A stretch of DNA of 28,710 nucleotides, from positions 1,292,977 to 1,321,686 of the forward strand of contig KQ482061.1 in the NCBI GenBank assembly GCA_001430745.1, given 5' to 3'. The stretch comes from Auxenochlorella pyrenoidosa. Taxonomy: Eukaryota > Chlorophyta > Trebouxiophyceae > Chlorellales > Chlorellaceae. Positions 13,556 to 24,271 of this stretch are shown piece by piece; position 1 is the first letter of the stretch; every line of letters begins with the position of its first letter. The position numbers and the translations under genes were made by a program. The notes below the pieces were generated by a model. It had not been told where the DNA came from. It did not search any database and saw nothing but the letters and a program-made list of their open reading frames with translations.

Positions 13556-14132
13556 GGGTGCGGGGTCCCAGGAAGCTCGCTGACAGGGCAGGGTCAGAGC
13601 TGCCGCAGAGACAGCACAGGTAGGAACGGCTGTGCTGTGAACAAGGCAGCGTGCTTTGCCAGAAGCCTTTGAACAGCAGTCTTTGTCTGCCCAGGCACGG
13701 CATGGTTCGGCAGCAGTAACCGGCGGCAGCCCGGCGCCGCTAGCGCTGTGGGTGCTGCCCGCGCTGTCAACCCTTGGGGTGGCACCAGCAAATGTGACAC
13801 CCTCCCTGCAGACCTCACAAATGAGTTACATCTTTACAAGCTGTGCATGTTGTTGAGTGGGAATCAGATGTTGACCGATCATGGGATTCAGTATCGTCCT
13901 CGGGGGTTGGTCAGTGCTCAGCGGCTCATACATCACATGGCTGGTTAAAGGCCCTCCCATAGTCTCTGTCCCTGGCATAACTTTCGGGGAAAGTTAGGCT
14001 GCAGGCTGCGGCCTGAGTTACTTCTGTCCCACGCTCAGCGGGCTGGCCAAGGAGCTCAGCCTGAGCTTCACCTCTGTCCAAGACAACCCACGGGCTTGGC
14101 TGACGGAGGGCCCGTCAGCAGGCTGCTCCCGC
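13556..14132. other. Spacer between the tandem CHRD genes
   Basis: These 577 nt hold the 3' UTR of copy A, with two TGTAA signals on the minus strand, followed by the promoter of copy B. I find no further coding exon and no obvious recombination repeat. Confidence 0.5.
13826..13838 (-). terminator. Paired TGTAA poly(A) signals of CHRD protein A
   Basis: TTACA occurs at 13826-13830 and again at 13834-13838, so the minus strand carries two TGTAA signals 8 nt apart, about 300 nt after the stop codon of copy A. Confidence 0.5.
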
Positions 14133-16236
14133 TCAGGCCATTTTGAGCTGGCCGCGGATCTCGCCCGCCGGGTGGGCCTGCTCAGGACAGCGGGGAGTGC
14201 AGTGCGCACATGTTGGTGCACTACTGAGCCGACTTTCATTGCACTCCTGGGCCCTCCTACCCCAGCTCCCCCATGCAACCCTAAATACACCGGGGTGGGC
14301 AAATTGCAAACCCACCATGGTGTGCACGTTGACATAGGCCTGAGGAAAGGGAGCATGTGAGCAGGTTGGGAGACGTGGGGACGGACGGCGCTGCTACTCG
14401 CACGCAAACAGGCCACCTTGCAAAATAATTCACACTGCGCTCATTGTCCTGGCACCCCCCCAATATCCCTCTCCATCACGATAACTCAATTGACCCTGCT
14501 TGAGGGGTAGGGGCACCTGTGGGGGCAGGTGGCCGCACCTGGGTCTTGCCGCTGGCAACGGCGGAGCGGACCTCGTCGATCGTCATGCCGCGGGCGGGGC
14601 CGCCGAAGCCGCCGCTGCCAAAGGTGCCCTTGAACTCCTCTGCAGGCGACGAGGGTGCAGGGGGGGCCAGGCTCGGGGAAACATGTCCCAGCCCTCGGCC
14701 ATGCGTTAAGGCGTGGCGGCGGCGTGGGTGGCCCAGCATGCCCAGCCCACCCGTCTACGTCCTGCTTGCAAAGGCTTGCCAGGGCTCGGCAAAGGCGTGC
14801 GTGGCCGGCTGACTGGACTGACCGGCCGCACAGCCAGGAGCGGGCAGCATGCAGCATGCTCACTGTCGCCCGACTCTGGTGGGGTCAGCATGGGCAGGGC
14901 GTTGTCAGCTGGGGCGGTGGCCTCCTGCAGTGAGGCACACAGTGGGTTGCGCGCCCCAGAGGCTGCGTCTGCTGGGCTACAACCAAGGCTCCAGCCAGTC
15001 CCTGGCATTCCCGGCAGGGCCTGCAGTTTCAGTGGGTACTTGAGCCGCCGTGACCGGACTGGCAAGCAGCAGGGTCGCCATCACACACACCCCTGCGGCA
15101 AGTTACCTCGGGGACGAGCCAGACAATGACAGGACCATTCTCGGTAGGGCCGCCCTGCACAAAACGGCAAACGAAAAGACATGAAAGGACTGGCTGGTGG
15201 CCAAGCCAAGCAGAGTGGCAGGCCGAGCCTGCCCACAGCATGCAAACCGCAGCGCTGCAGCTGCAGCAGGCCATAGTGCGGCCCGAGCACAGCCGCAGGT
15301 GGCCGCGGCGCGCCTGGTGGATGTGAGCCATGGTCTGCGCAGGGGAAGGATGGGCAGCAGAGCATCAGCCAGGAGGGATGTGGGCATTGGTGCTGGTAGA
15401 CCAGGCAGGCATGGAGCAGCAGGCGACATGGCAGCCTCCTCCTCTCGTTCTCTCACCATGTCCTGAATGCCACGCACAGTCAGAGTCCTGCGGGGAGGGC
15501 AGGAGCCCGGCGGTTTCGCGAGCCGGGCTCCCAGCACGCATTGCAGGCTCAGTCCCTGGGTCTGCACGTCCGGAAGGCTTGCCAGCAGCGCATCGTGGGT
15601 GGCATGCAGGGCACGCCGTCCAATCGGCGGCCCCACCAGGAGCAGGCGTCCTTGGCGTGGTCTGAGGGGTTCTCGGTGCAGGTCATGTTGAAGGTGCCGC
15701 TGGCCTTGGAGTCGACGGGGGGGACCTGCGCAAGGGCTAAGCCGGGGCGGCATTTTGTAGCACCGCAGGCACCCACAGCTCCGACCCAAATCACAAGGCT
15801 TGCAGCTCAAAGATGGAGAGGTTCCGTTGAGCCATGCTGCTGGCAGGTAGGCCACTGGCAGTGGCGAGCGGTGGGGCTGGGTACCATACTGGCACGGGCG
15901 CGAGTCGAGCGCTACAGTAGCCGGCCTGCATTCGTGTGCCGTGCATGTGGCTGCCTGCCGGAGCACCACCTATGCCCAGAATGCATGCACCCTGCGGTGA
16001 CGCGCTGCTTGCAGGGCAATTGCCGCTGCTCTTGGACTGTCCGGGCCGGCCTGGCGGTGCCCCCCGAGCGGCGGGAGTCCCACCACCCTGCTCTCCCACA
16101 CCCAAGCAAAACTCACACTGTTGGCGCCCATAAGGTCAGCTGTGTACATGGTCGGCCCGGTGGCAGCCTCCTGGGCTGGGGCCATCTGGGCGGCAACCGC
16201 CAGCAGACAGGCGAGCAAGGAGACGGCACGCAGCAT
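14133..16236 (-). CDS. Secreted CHRD-domain protein, copy A
   Basis: Nine exons (16236-16117, 15725-15637, 15487-15457, 15334-15314, 15154-15107, 14924-14864, 14639-14539, 14339-14316, 14177-14133) give 179 residues. A signal peptide (LLACLLAVAAQMAPAQ) precedes one CHRD domain. Its landmarks are YTADLMGANS, VPPVDSKASGTFNMTC, TLTVRGIQDM, MAHIHQGGPTENGPVIVWL, YVNVHTMAHPAGEIRGQL and the ending KMA. HIHQ is intact and is encoded by a 21-nt exon that ends in a GC donor. A C-x11-C pair interrupts the early strands as in copy B. Exon 7 adds a Gly/Phe-rich loop (GTFGSGGFGGPARGM). The start is the ATG right before the signal peptide; an in-frame ATG 27 nt upstream would add nine polar residues and is less likely. 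An exported extracellular protein is inferred; ligand and role are unknown. Confidence 0.88.
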
Positions 16237-18044
16237 GGTTGCGCTTGTAGGCGGCCTCGGCACCCTGCAGAGGTTTGTTGCAACGGGTTTTGGTGCAGAG
16301 AGGTTGGGAAACTGCTGTGCGAGGCTGGGCGTCGCAGGGACGGCGGCCTTTGGATGATGTCAGGCAAGACCCACCTCGTATCAAACGAATGCAGTAGTTT
16401 GCTTGCTGTTGGCGAGGGACGGGGATGCTACTGATGACTATGTCCTGCCACGCTGCAGAGTCCTGGTGGCATGTGCCGCAATGGCGCCGCTACAGCCTGG
16501 GGCATTCCAAGAGCCAAGGGGGATGCAATTCTCTCACATGTCATAGGTCAGCTACTTGCAGCTGTTATTGTGTCGTTCCACTTTGTTCAGTGGAGGCCCG
16601 ACCTGAAACAAGAAGCAGCTTGCCTGCTGGGCGACGCGGTGCCCGCTCCCCTTCCTCCAGCTGGGAAAAGCACCCATTCCCAGCAGCGCACTTGTGCCCG
16701 TTGAGCCGGCCCACTCTCATCTGATGGCAGCTCGCGTATGATCGCTGGAATAGACGCATGCAGCTTTTTGAGTAGAGACTCCAAGCAATACAGAACTCCA
16801 GGCATGGAATTGCTGTGCGGCAGCCGCCCACGTTCTGGCAGGAATAGCACGGGGATTGCCAAGGTGCTAAGAAGATCACCAGCAACTCCTGTGCAGAATA
16901 GGATATAGTGTAGGTTGTCTGAACGCATGACTGTGGGGACGTTGCGCAATGCCAAGCCGGGAATGCACGCAGGAGGGCGCCGGCGAATGGCACGCCAACT
17001 GCATGGCAAACTGACGGAGCGCTGCTGGCCACAAGCAAGAAAAGCTGCCGCATTAGAGGGATAGGATGGCTACAGAGTCCGTATCACACCTTATTTCTTT
17101 TTAACAAGCACCCAAGAGCCTTCCCATGCTTAACATTGCAAGCGAGCACACACGGGTCAGCACGGCAGCGGACCCTGCCAGGTGCGAAGCATGCTTCCCC
17201 GTGCCCTCCGCTGTGTACCGCAGATTTCCTGGTGGGTGTTGACAGTCTGCACAGCAATATGGTACTGATATTTTCTTGGCGATTCAGAGTTTGCATCCCA
17301 ACGAAGGTTGGGCCTTCAGGTGGTGCCAACACCTGTCCACCGCCTGCTGCTGCCACCTGTCCCTGCCTGGCAGCACCGACACAGACGACTGTACCGCTCG
17401 GGGCGGGACATACTCTGAACCTCTGCTGGCCCCGCCACAGCATGAATTTCCGGCAGAAATAAGCCAGCGGCGGAAATTGGACACGCTGGACAGCAGTTGC
17501 CCAGCATCCAGTTTCCCACCCTGAGCGCACGATCGCTGGCTGCCGCGAGCTCAGCATCCCTTTTCAACAGGATTTGGGCAGTCAGCAAGCCGTCAGCTCG
17601 CCCCCGACAAGTTGAAGTGAAGCGCCTTCGTTCGCAGCCCCTAGTGCACTGCCGGCGACTTGAGCAGCTTCTGAGCATTCAGTGAAGCCGCATCAACACG
17701 GCCGATAGCGCTGGCGGTCCCACATCGCGCCCCACAGCTGTTTGGAGCGGGTGCAGTGCGGGCGCACCTTTGAACGACGTTGCGGGGCAGCATGGCGGCG
17801 CAAAGCCGCATCTGAACGCGGCTGGCCAGTCCAGGCGGGAGCAGGCAGCTGGGCGTCAGGAGCCAACAGCTGCCAGCTTTTGGCTGCTCTTGTGCCACCG
17901 TTTGAGGCGATCCCCGGCACCTTTGGGCGGCTGTGCATGGCAACAGGTAGCGCGGTGGCCAGCGTCAGGGTGGGCAGTGCTTGACAGCGGCTGGCGGCGG
18001 CGTGGCGGCAGCTCCCTCCCAGGCGGCGCCAGTGCAGCGGCAGC
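16237..18044. other. Long divergent intergenic region, CHRD A and CDC45
   Basis: This 1.8-kb stretch separates two divergent genes and is visibly less GC-rich than its surroundings in parts (for example 16380-17110). It must contain both promoters and 5' UTRs. Antisense frames at 16565-17053 and 17084-17557 have no family similarity, no clear splice partners and no domain I recognise. A short non-conserved gene or non-coding RNA cannot be excluded. Confidence 0.45.
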
Positions 18045-21000
18045 ATGATCATCACCACTCATGAGGAGTGGACAAACCTGTTCAACTCCATCAAGGCAGA
18101 GAGCAGCAGCAGCGACGAGAAGCACGTGTTCATCTATGCCTGCGCTACAGACGCAGACTCAGTGTGCGCGCTGCGCATCCTCGAGGTGGGTGCTGCCTGC
18201 CGCCGGCGCCGCGGATGGCTACACCCGGCCCAGCTGCGCAGCTGCTTTCAAGTTGGGTTGCTCAGATTGTTTCCTGCTCTCTTTCAACTGCGGCAATAGC
18301 AGCTGACCCGCCAGCCACGGTTGATTGCAGCAGCCGACCCTTACCCTGCCGCTGCTGGTGGTACGTGCACCACGTGCCCTTTCGCCACGTCCTGCCATGC
18401 AGCGGCTGTTCAAGAACGAGCGGATCCCGCATGGGTGGATGGCTGTGAGCCGGTACGAGGAGATTGAGGCCGACTTCAAAAAGTACTATGAGGAGGTGAG
18501 GCGCCTGCGTGGCACCGCTGCCAGCTCGGTATCAGGAGGCAACCAGTGGTGGCCAGCAGGGATTCGTTGTGTCTTTGCACCACGCTGCGCGACGTCAATA
18601 TCGACGCTCATGCGCCTGCAGGGCAGCACCTCGCTGCGCACCGCCATCCTCATAAACTGCGGCGCGGCCGAGGATGTGCGGGAGCTGCTGCACCTGGAGA
18701 GCCGCACCAACGTCCGCGTGATCATTGTGGACTCGCACCGGTGCGGCCCTGCGCCTTGTACAGCTGCCCTTAAAGCATGTTTTGCAGGGTGTCCATTGAT
18801 GGTTGCCCCAGCCTGCCACAGGCTGCGCATGAAGCCAGCTCCCCGGGCCTGAAGCTCTGTGCCGGCTGTGCATGCGCAGCTGCCTTCCTTGCAGTGGCTG
18901 CCCTGCGTTGCTGAATCTTACCTGTCTCACTGTTTAATGCTGTTTTGTGCATTGGCATATTGCCTGCAAGTGGCTGTGCACGGCAAGCCCTGCTGCACCT
19001 CCTGCAACAGCTGCCATGGCTTCCGCTGTAGCGGCATCATGTCAGCTGCTGGGGGCGCTACCGGCCGTGCCACTGCCCCCCTCCCCCCCTCGCAGGCCCA
19101 TCTGCCACTTGAACAACCTGGACAGCGAGGAGGACAATGTGATTGTCTTCCTTGACGAGGTGCGCCTGGCAATGTCGGCAGGATGGGCGCTTGCCTGTGT
19201 CCAGGGTACAAGCGGCAGTTGACCAGCAACCGGTGCTGGCTTTCCTCTCACTGCAAGCATCTTCTTGCTGTGCAGTAGACAGCCGTCTGCTCGTCTAGGG
19301 CTGCTGACCGGCAGGCCCGACCTGAAGGTGTGATGTCCTGTTTCCGACTCAGTTCTGCTGTACGCTCGCGCGCTGCCTCACCCCCTTGCCTGGCACAGGA
19401 TGAGGGCGCCTCTAAGGCAGACATCCCACCCTGGGAGGATGCGGAAGCCAGCAGCAGCGACGATGAGGGCGGCGAAAACGACCCGCCCACCAAGCAGTGA
19501 GCGGGACTGGGAGGGCCAGCACTCAAAGGGCCGGATTTTGCAGGCATGGCATGGAGCAGGTTTTGCACAAAGGGCTACATGGATCCATTCTGGTGCCTGC
19601 GCTGCCCGTGCAGGAGGCGGCTAGGCTCGCCCGGCGGCAGCGGCAGCCCGGGGTCGCGGTCCAGCCCGCGGGAGCAGCGGCGCAAGGAGCGAGCGCAGGC
19701 AGAGGCGTTCCGGGAGCAGTACTATGCGCAGGTGGGCCATGCCCAAGGGGGCCTCTGCTCAGGCCGCACGTGCTGGCTGGTGGCGGTAGACTTGCGCCTG
19801 ACGGCAGCATGCCTGATCCCGAGCAGGCGAGCAGGTCTTGCTGCCTGCCTGCCTGCCTGGCTCTGCTGGTGTCCCACAGGTGCCCGGGCATGCGTCCCGC
19901 CTTGCCCCGCAGGGCGTGAGCTACGGCAAGCCCGCCGCCTGCGTCATGTACGACCTGGCCTACCACCTGGGCCAGGAGAATGCGCACATGCTGTGGCTGG
20001 CGCTGGTGGGGCTCACCGACCACCTGGTGCATGGCCGCATCTCGGGTGGGTGGGTGGGCCGGCGTGCGTGCCCGGGTGGGGGGCCACAGCCCGGGCGGGA
20101 GGGCAAGGGCAGCGGGCTCGCGGCGTGACATGAGGCTGAGGTGCTGACAAGGGATGGGACAAACGGGGTAGCACAATGCTGCAGCGCGCGGGCGAGCGGT
20201 GGTGCCGTGCGCGTACGTGAGAGCGTGCCCCTGCTCACCACAGCAGGCCCGCAACCAGGCCAAGCCGCTGCAGCTTGCCCCGCTGCAACGCCTGCTCGCT
20301 CTGCCCACCGCGCCTGGGCGGCCCCCCCAGCAGGCGAGAAGTACCTGGGCTACTACCTGCACTACGAGACGTACGTCAGCAGCGCCGGACACCTGGACTT
20401 CCAGGTGGGGCCCCCGCCAGGCCGGCACCCTGACCAGGGCGTGCCTGTGTCCAGTCCTGGCTGGGGGCTTGTCTGGGGCCAGAAGGCGACCCGCGCGTCC
20501 CAGTCCCAACGGCTGCCACCCGGGCTGACATGCTCCATGCGGGGAGGCGCGAATGCAGCGCCTGCATGACTGCATGCCGCTGCTGCCCCGCGCTGCAGGA
20601 GGAGCGCGAGGTGGCAGACGGCGAGGGCGCCACCATCCGCAACAACCAGATCACCTGCCGCATCATGTAAGGCTGCTGGGGCTCGTGGCGGTGCACACCA
20701 ATGCATCAGCACGCCACGCGCTCGGCCGCTTTGCAGGCTGCGCATCTGCCTGCAGCCGGGCACGCAGCTGGCAGTCAGCCCGGGCTGCTGCTCCAGCAGG
20801 TGTGCAAGAGCAAGCCGCTGTGCTCACTGTCGCATGCTCCCATTGCCGCGCCTTCCCCGCGCAGGCCCCAGGACGACTACCGGTTTGGGCTGCTGTGGGA
20901 GTGGAACCTGTACGACGCCATGCTGTACAGCCCCTATGTGGCGGCGCGCCTGCAGACGTACACCGGTGCGCCTGCTGCCCCACAGGGGCCAGCAGAACCA

Positions 21001-23484
21001 GATGGCCAGGAAGGCATGGTTGCAGAGCGCTGGTGGCCACCTGGCTGAACGGCGTGCCAGGCAGCCAGGGGACTCAACTCTTGACATCCCTGCGACGCTG
21101 TGCGTGTCATGCCGCGCGCCCGTGCCTGCCCTGCAGAAAAGGGGCGCCAGATGCTGGACCTGCTGTTTGCCAAGCTGGGCATCCCGCTGGAGGAGGCGCA
21201 GCGCAGCTTTGCGGGGGAGGGATGTGAGCCACGCGGGGCGGGCGGCAGCGCCGGACGTGTGACGTGCATGCCTCCGCACACACATCTTGCTTCACAAGGG
21301 CAGGGCATGGGCTGCCTGCAGCAGATCCGCACTTTGTAGCTCGGCACCTGCCTGCATTATCCTTTGCACCGGGCGGCTGGAGGCCTCGCACATTGTTCCG
21401 CACCGTCCATAAACGCCGGTGGCTGCCCCCCTGCCCCCGCCCCTGCCCCACCCCCGCAGACGACATGGCGCCCAAGTACCGGCACAGCCTGGCGGACAAG
21501 CTGGCGGTGCACGCCCCCGCCTTCCGCATGACCGACGTCGCCTTCAAGTCGTTCCAGCTGCAGGCAAGGGGCCCGGGGCGGCCCAGCTGCGGCAGGCCGA
21601 GGCGTGGGAGGAGGCTTGCATGTCGTGTCCCAGGGCTGGCGCAGCAGGCGGCGCCGCAGGGCAGGGACAATGGCGGGCAGGGCTCACGCGCAGCACCGCA
21701 ACGCCCCACCCCTTGGCCTGCAGGACGGCCTCAAGCGGTGCGTCAACGCCGTGGACCTGGTGCATGCGGTGACGGCGCTGCTCGAGTGCGGCACGCGCAA
21801 GGGGCCGTCTGCCAACTTTGGGGACCACGTCGACAAGTTCTGGTGGGGTGGGAGGGGGCCTGCGCAGCTCGACGCGGGCGTGAACATGCTCTTCAATGGG
21901 GCTGTAGGAGCACGTGGGCTGTGCAGGAATGGCGGCAGGGTTGGCACGCAGCAAGCGTGCGGAGGGCCCCTGCTGCCTGCTGCACTGCGCTGTTCAGCCA
22001 GCTGCCCTGTGGATTGAGCGATTTGGGCCCCAACCTGCCTGTGCTCCCGCCCTCCAAGGCCTGACCCACTGTCTGGGCCCCCTGCCTTCACCACCGTGCC
22101 AACCCCCCTGCAGGCGGGCGTACAGCGCGCTGAGCTGGGGCTCTGACTGCGACGAGCTGCGCCGGGGGCTGGACCTGGCCAAGAAGGTGCAGCAGGCGTT
22201 GGTCAACGGTGAGAGGGCAATGGGACGGTCGGTTGAGCATGTGCTGCGGCAGCGCCAGCTGCACCTGGCCCCTTCTCATACTGCGGAGCTCTGTTCCATG
22301 CACACCCCTGTTTGCCTCTCTTCTTGTCAATCTGCGTGGTACCGCGGCTGCGCATCACGAGGCTCCATCCGACCTCGCCTTGGCACCGCATCCGAGCCTG
22401 GGCCCACCTCTACATGTGCACACACCCCTGCAGACGGCGGCGCCGTCATCCAGCAGAAGCACTACCACAACTTCAAGCAGTTCCGCATCTTCGACCTGTC
22501 GGACCACAAGATGAACAGCCAGCACCTGATTGTGGGTGCCCGCCAGCCAGCCGGGTGGCCGCCGGCGCGCGCCAGAGCTTGCGTGCGCACATGCGGCGCG
22601 CCGAAGAGCCGCAACAGTTGCCCGCCAGCAGGCAGGCATGGAAGCCGACTGTTGTGCCGTGACCCGCACTTCTGACCGCCCGCTTGCCTTCCCCCGCTGC
22701 CGCCGCCTTGATACGCGCAGGGACACCCCATGACGCTGCAGCGGCTGGCCGCCTTCTTCCAGGACCAGCACCAGCAGGCTCGGGGCAGGCGCAAGCCGGT
22801 CATCCTCATCGGGCCGCGCGCGGGCGACGACGGGCGCTGCCTGGTGATCGGCTACGAGGCCACGCAGCGCATGCGGGTGAGCCGCCGTAAGGAAGGGCGT
22901 GCCCGCGGGTGCATGGCGGGCGGTGAGCCAACAGGCACGTGTCGTGGCAGCAGGGCTTCACCGCCTGCCGTGGGCACGCCTCGAAGCTCTGGGCCGCCCA
23001 CCCACTCCCATGTCTCTTTCGTAGCGCAGGCCAGGCACCCGGCACAGTAGCCATGTCGCCTCTTTTGCCACCTCTGCCCCTGCCCCTCGGCCCACGCCTG
23101 CCCGCCCCCACCCTCACGCCCCCCGTGCAGGGCAACAAGCTGGGCACTGCCTTCATCGAGGCGACAGAGCGGGTGCGGGCGCAGGCCTGGCACGACCTCT
23201 TTGACACCTGCATCTTCGAGATCAAGCAAGAGGGTGAGGGCCGCCCGCCCCACGGCTTGGCCGTCAAGCCAACCGGCAGGCACAGCAGGGGCGGTTTGCC
23301 ATGCCTGGCCACTGCATCAACCTGGGTATGGGAGTAGCGCCAGCACGGGAGCAGGGCAGCCAAGCTGTGTGCATGCCTGTGCGTGCCCTCACCTTGCTGC
23401 ATGTCCCTCGACCCCACTCCTGCCGCAGACGTGCCACGCTTTAAGGAGGAACTGCTGCGCCTGGCCAACCAGCTGCTGGCATGA
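18045..23484 (+). CDS. CDC45: CDC45, replicative CMG helicase subunit
   Basis: CDC45 joins MCM2-7 and GINS in the helicase that unwinds origins and drives replication forks. Eighteen exons (18045-18185, 18403-18495, 18622-18740, 19096-19159, 19399-19496, 19614-19731, 19913-20045, 20334-20404, 20599-20666, 20865-20965, 21137-21223, 21460-21563, 21724-21842, 22114-22208, 22434-22531, 22721-22876, 23131-23233, 23429-23484) give 607 residues, close to plant and animal lengths. The protein carries the DHH-superfamily remnant DSHR at 115-118, an acidic low-complexity linker (WEDAEASSSDDEGGEND), then YGKPAACVMYDLAYHLG, LWEWNLYDAMLYSPYVAARL, KGRQMLDLLFAKLGIPL, FGDHVDKFW, HYHNFKQFRIFDLSDHKMN and the ending FKEELLRLANQLLA. 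All main family blocks are present. The intron after exon 12 needs a GC donor. No clear E2F site was seen upstream. Confidence 0.96.
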
Positions 23485-24271
23485 TGGGCCCCGCTGCCAG
23501 CCTCAGTGCGGGCGGCTCAAGTCATGCTGAGCCAGCGGCGGGGTGCTCTCTGGCAGGGCCCTCCAAACTGTGCCACCAGGCCGGCAGCAGGGCCTTGTGC
23601 TGCCCTCCGCTGCCCACTGCAGCTGCCACAATTTTGCCAGTCAGGCAGCTGCAAGCCTGTGCTGGTGTTGCGCTGACTGCCACGCCCTCGCTGGCTGGCA
23701 GGGGGTGCCGCTGCTACAGCAGCTGCCGCGCCCTACCTGGCCTCCTGCCAAGCAGGCCGCTGCGGCAGCTTCCAACCCAACCTGCAGCCAGGCCAGGCCA
23801 GCCACCTGCTCCTCCCCCTCCTCGTCGCTTCAACCCCACCCATGATGTATTTTGCTTCCTCGCTGCTGCTCACGCTTCCCACGGCCCTGCGTGCCAGCCA
23901 GAAGAACTTGCCACTGACTGACACATGCATCAACTCACCCGCTCAGCTGCCCCACCTGTCCCACACTCTGCGGCCTGCCCCCAAACCAAACCAGCCGCGC
24001 CCACTCCTTGGCACACTGGCCCGTACTCGCCGGTGTGCTGCCATTCTTTCCCCTGCTGCGCACCCAACTCCCTCCACCCGCGGCGGTTTTCGCCTCGCCG
24101 CTCCTGCACCGGACCAGATTCAGCAGCTCCGCACTACGAAACCTCACGCCAGCTGTAAAGCTCAGCACATTTCCGATTGAATGCCACATGGGCGGAAGCA
24201 GCGCACTGAGCGGCAAGCATGCAAGAAGGGGCATGCCAGCTGTGCGTCTTGCCCATGCCCAGCCTGGCGGC
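23485..24271. other. 3' intergenic region between CDC45 and the sucrase/ferredoxin-like gene
   Basis: The two genes converge here. The CDC45 side holds a long 3' UTR, if the TGTAA at 24154 is the one used. I see no TTACA that could serve the minus-strand gene, and no additional gene. Confidence 0.45.
24154..24158 (+). terminator. CDC45: TGTAA poly(A) signal, probably of CDC45
   Basis: This is the first plus-strand TGTAA I see after the CDC45 stop, about 670 nt downstream. The distance is long, so an unrecognised variant signal closer to the stop is possible. Confidence 0.4.

Noticed and set aside
15103..15969. 288-residue minus-strand open frame
   Set aside because: It crosses CHRD A introns in a frame other than the CHRD frame and shows no domain.
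16565..17557. Two minus-strand open frames of 162 and 157 residues
   Set aside because: No family similarity, no signal peptide, no splice partners; kept only as unexplained intergenic sequence.
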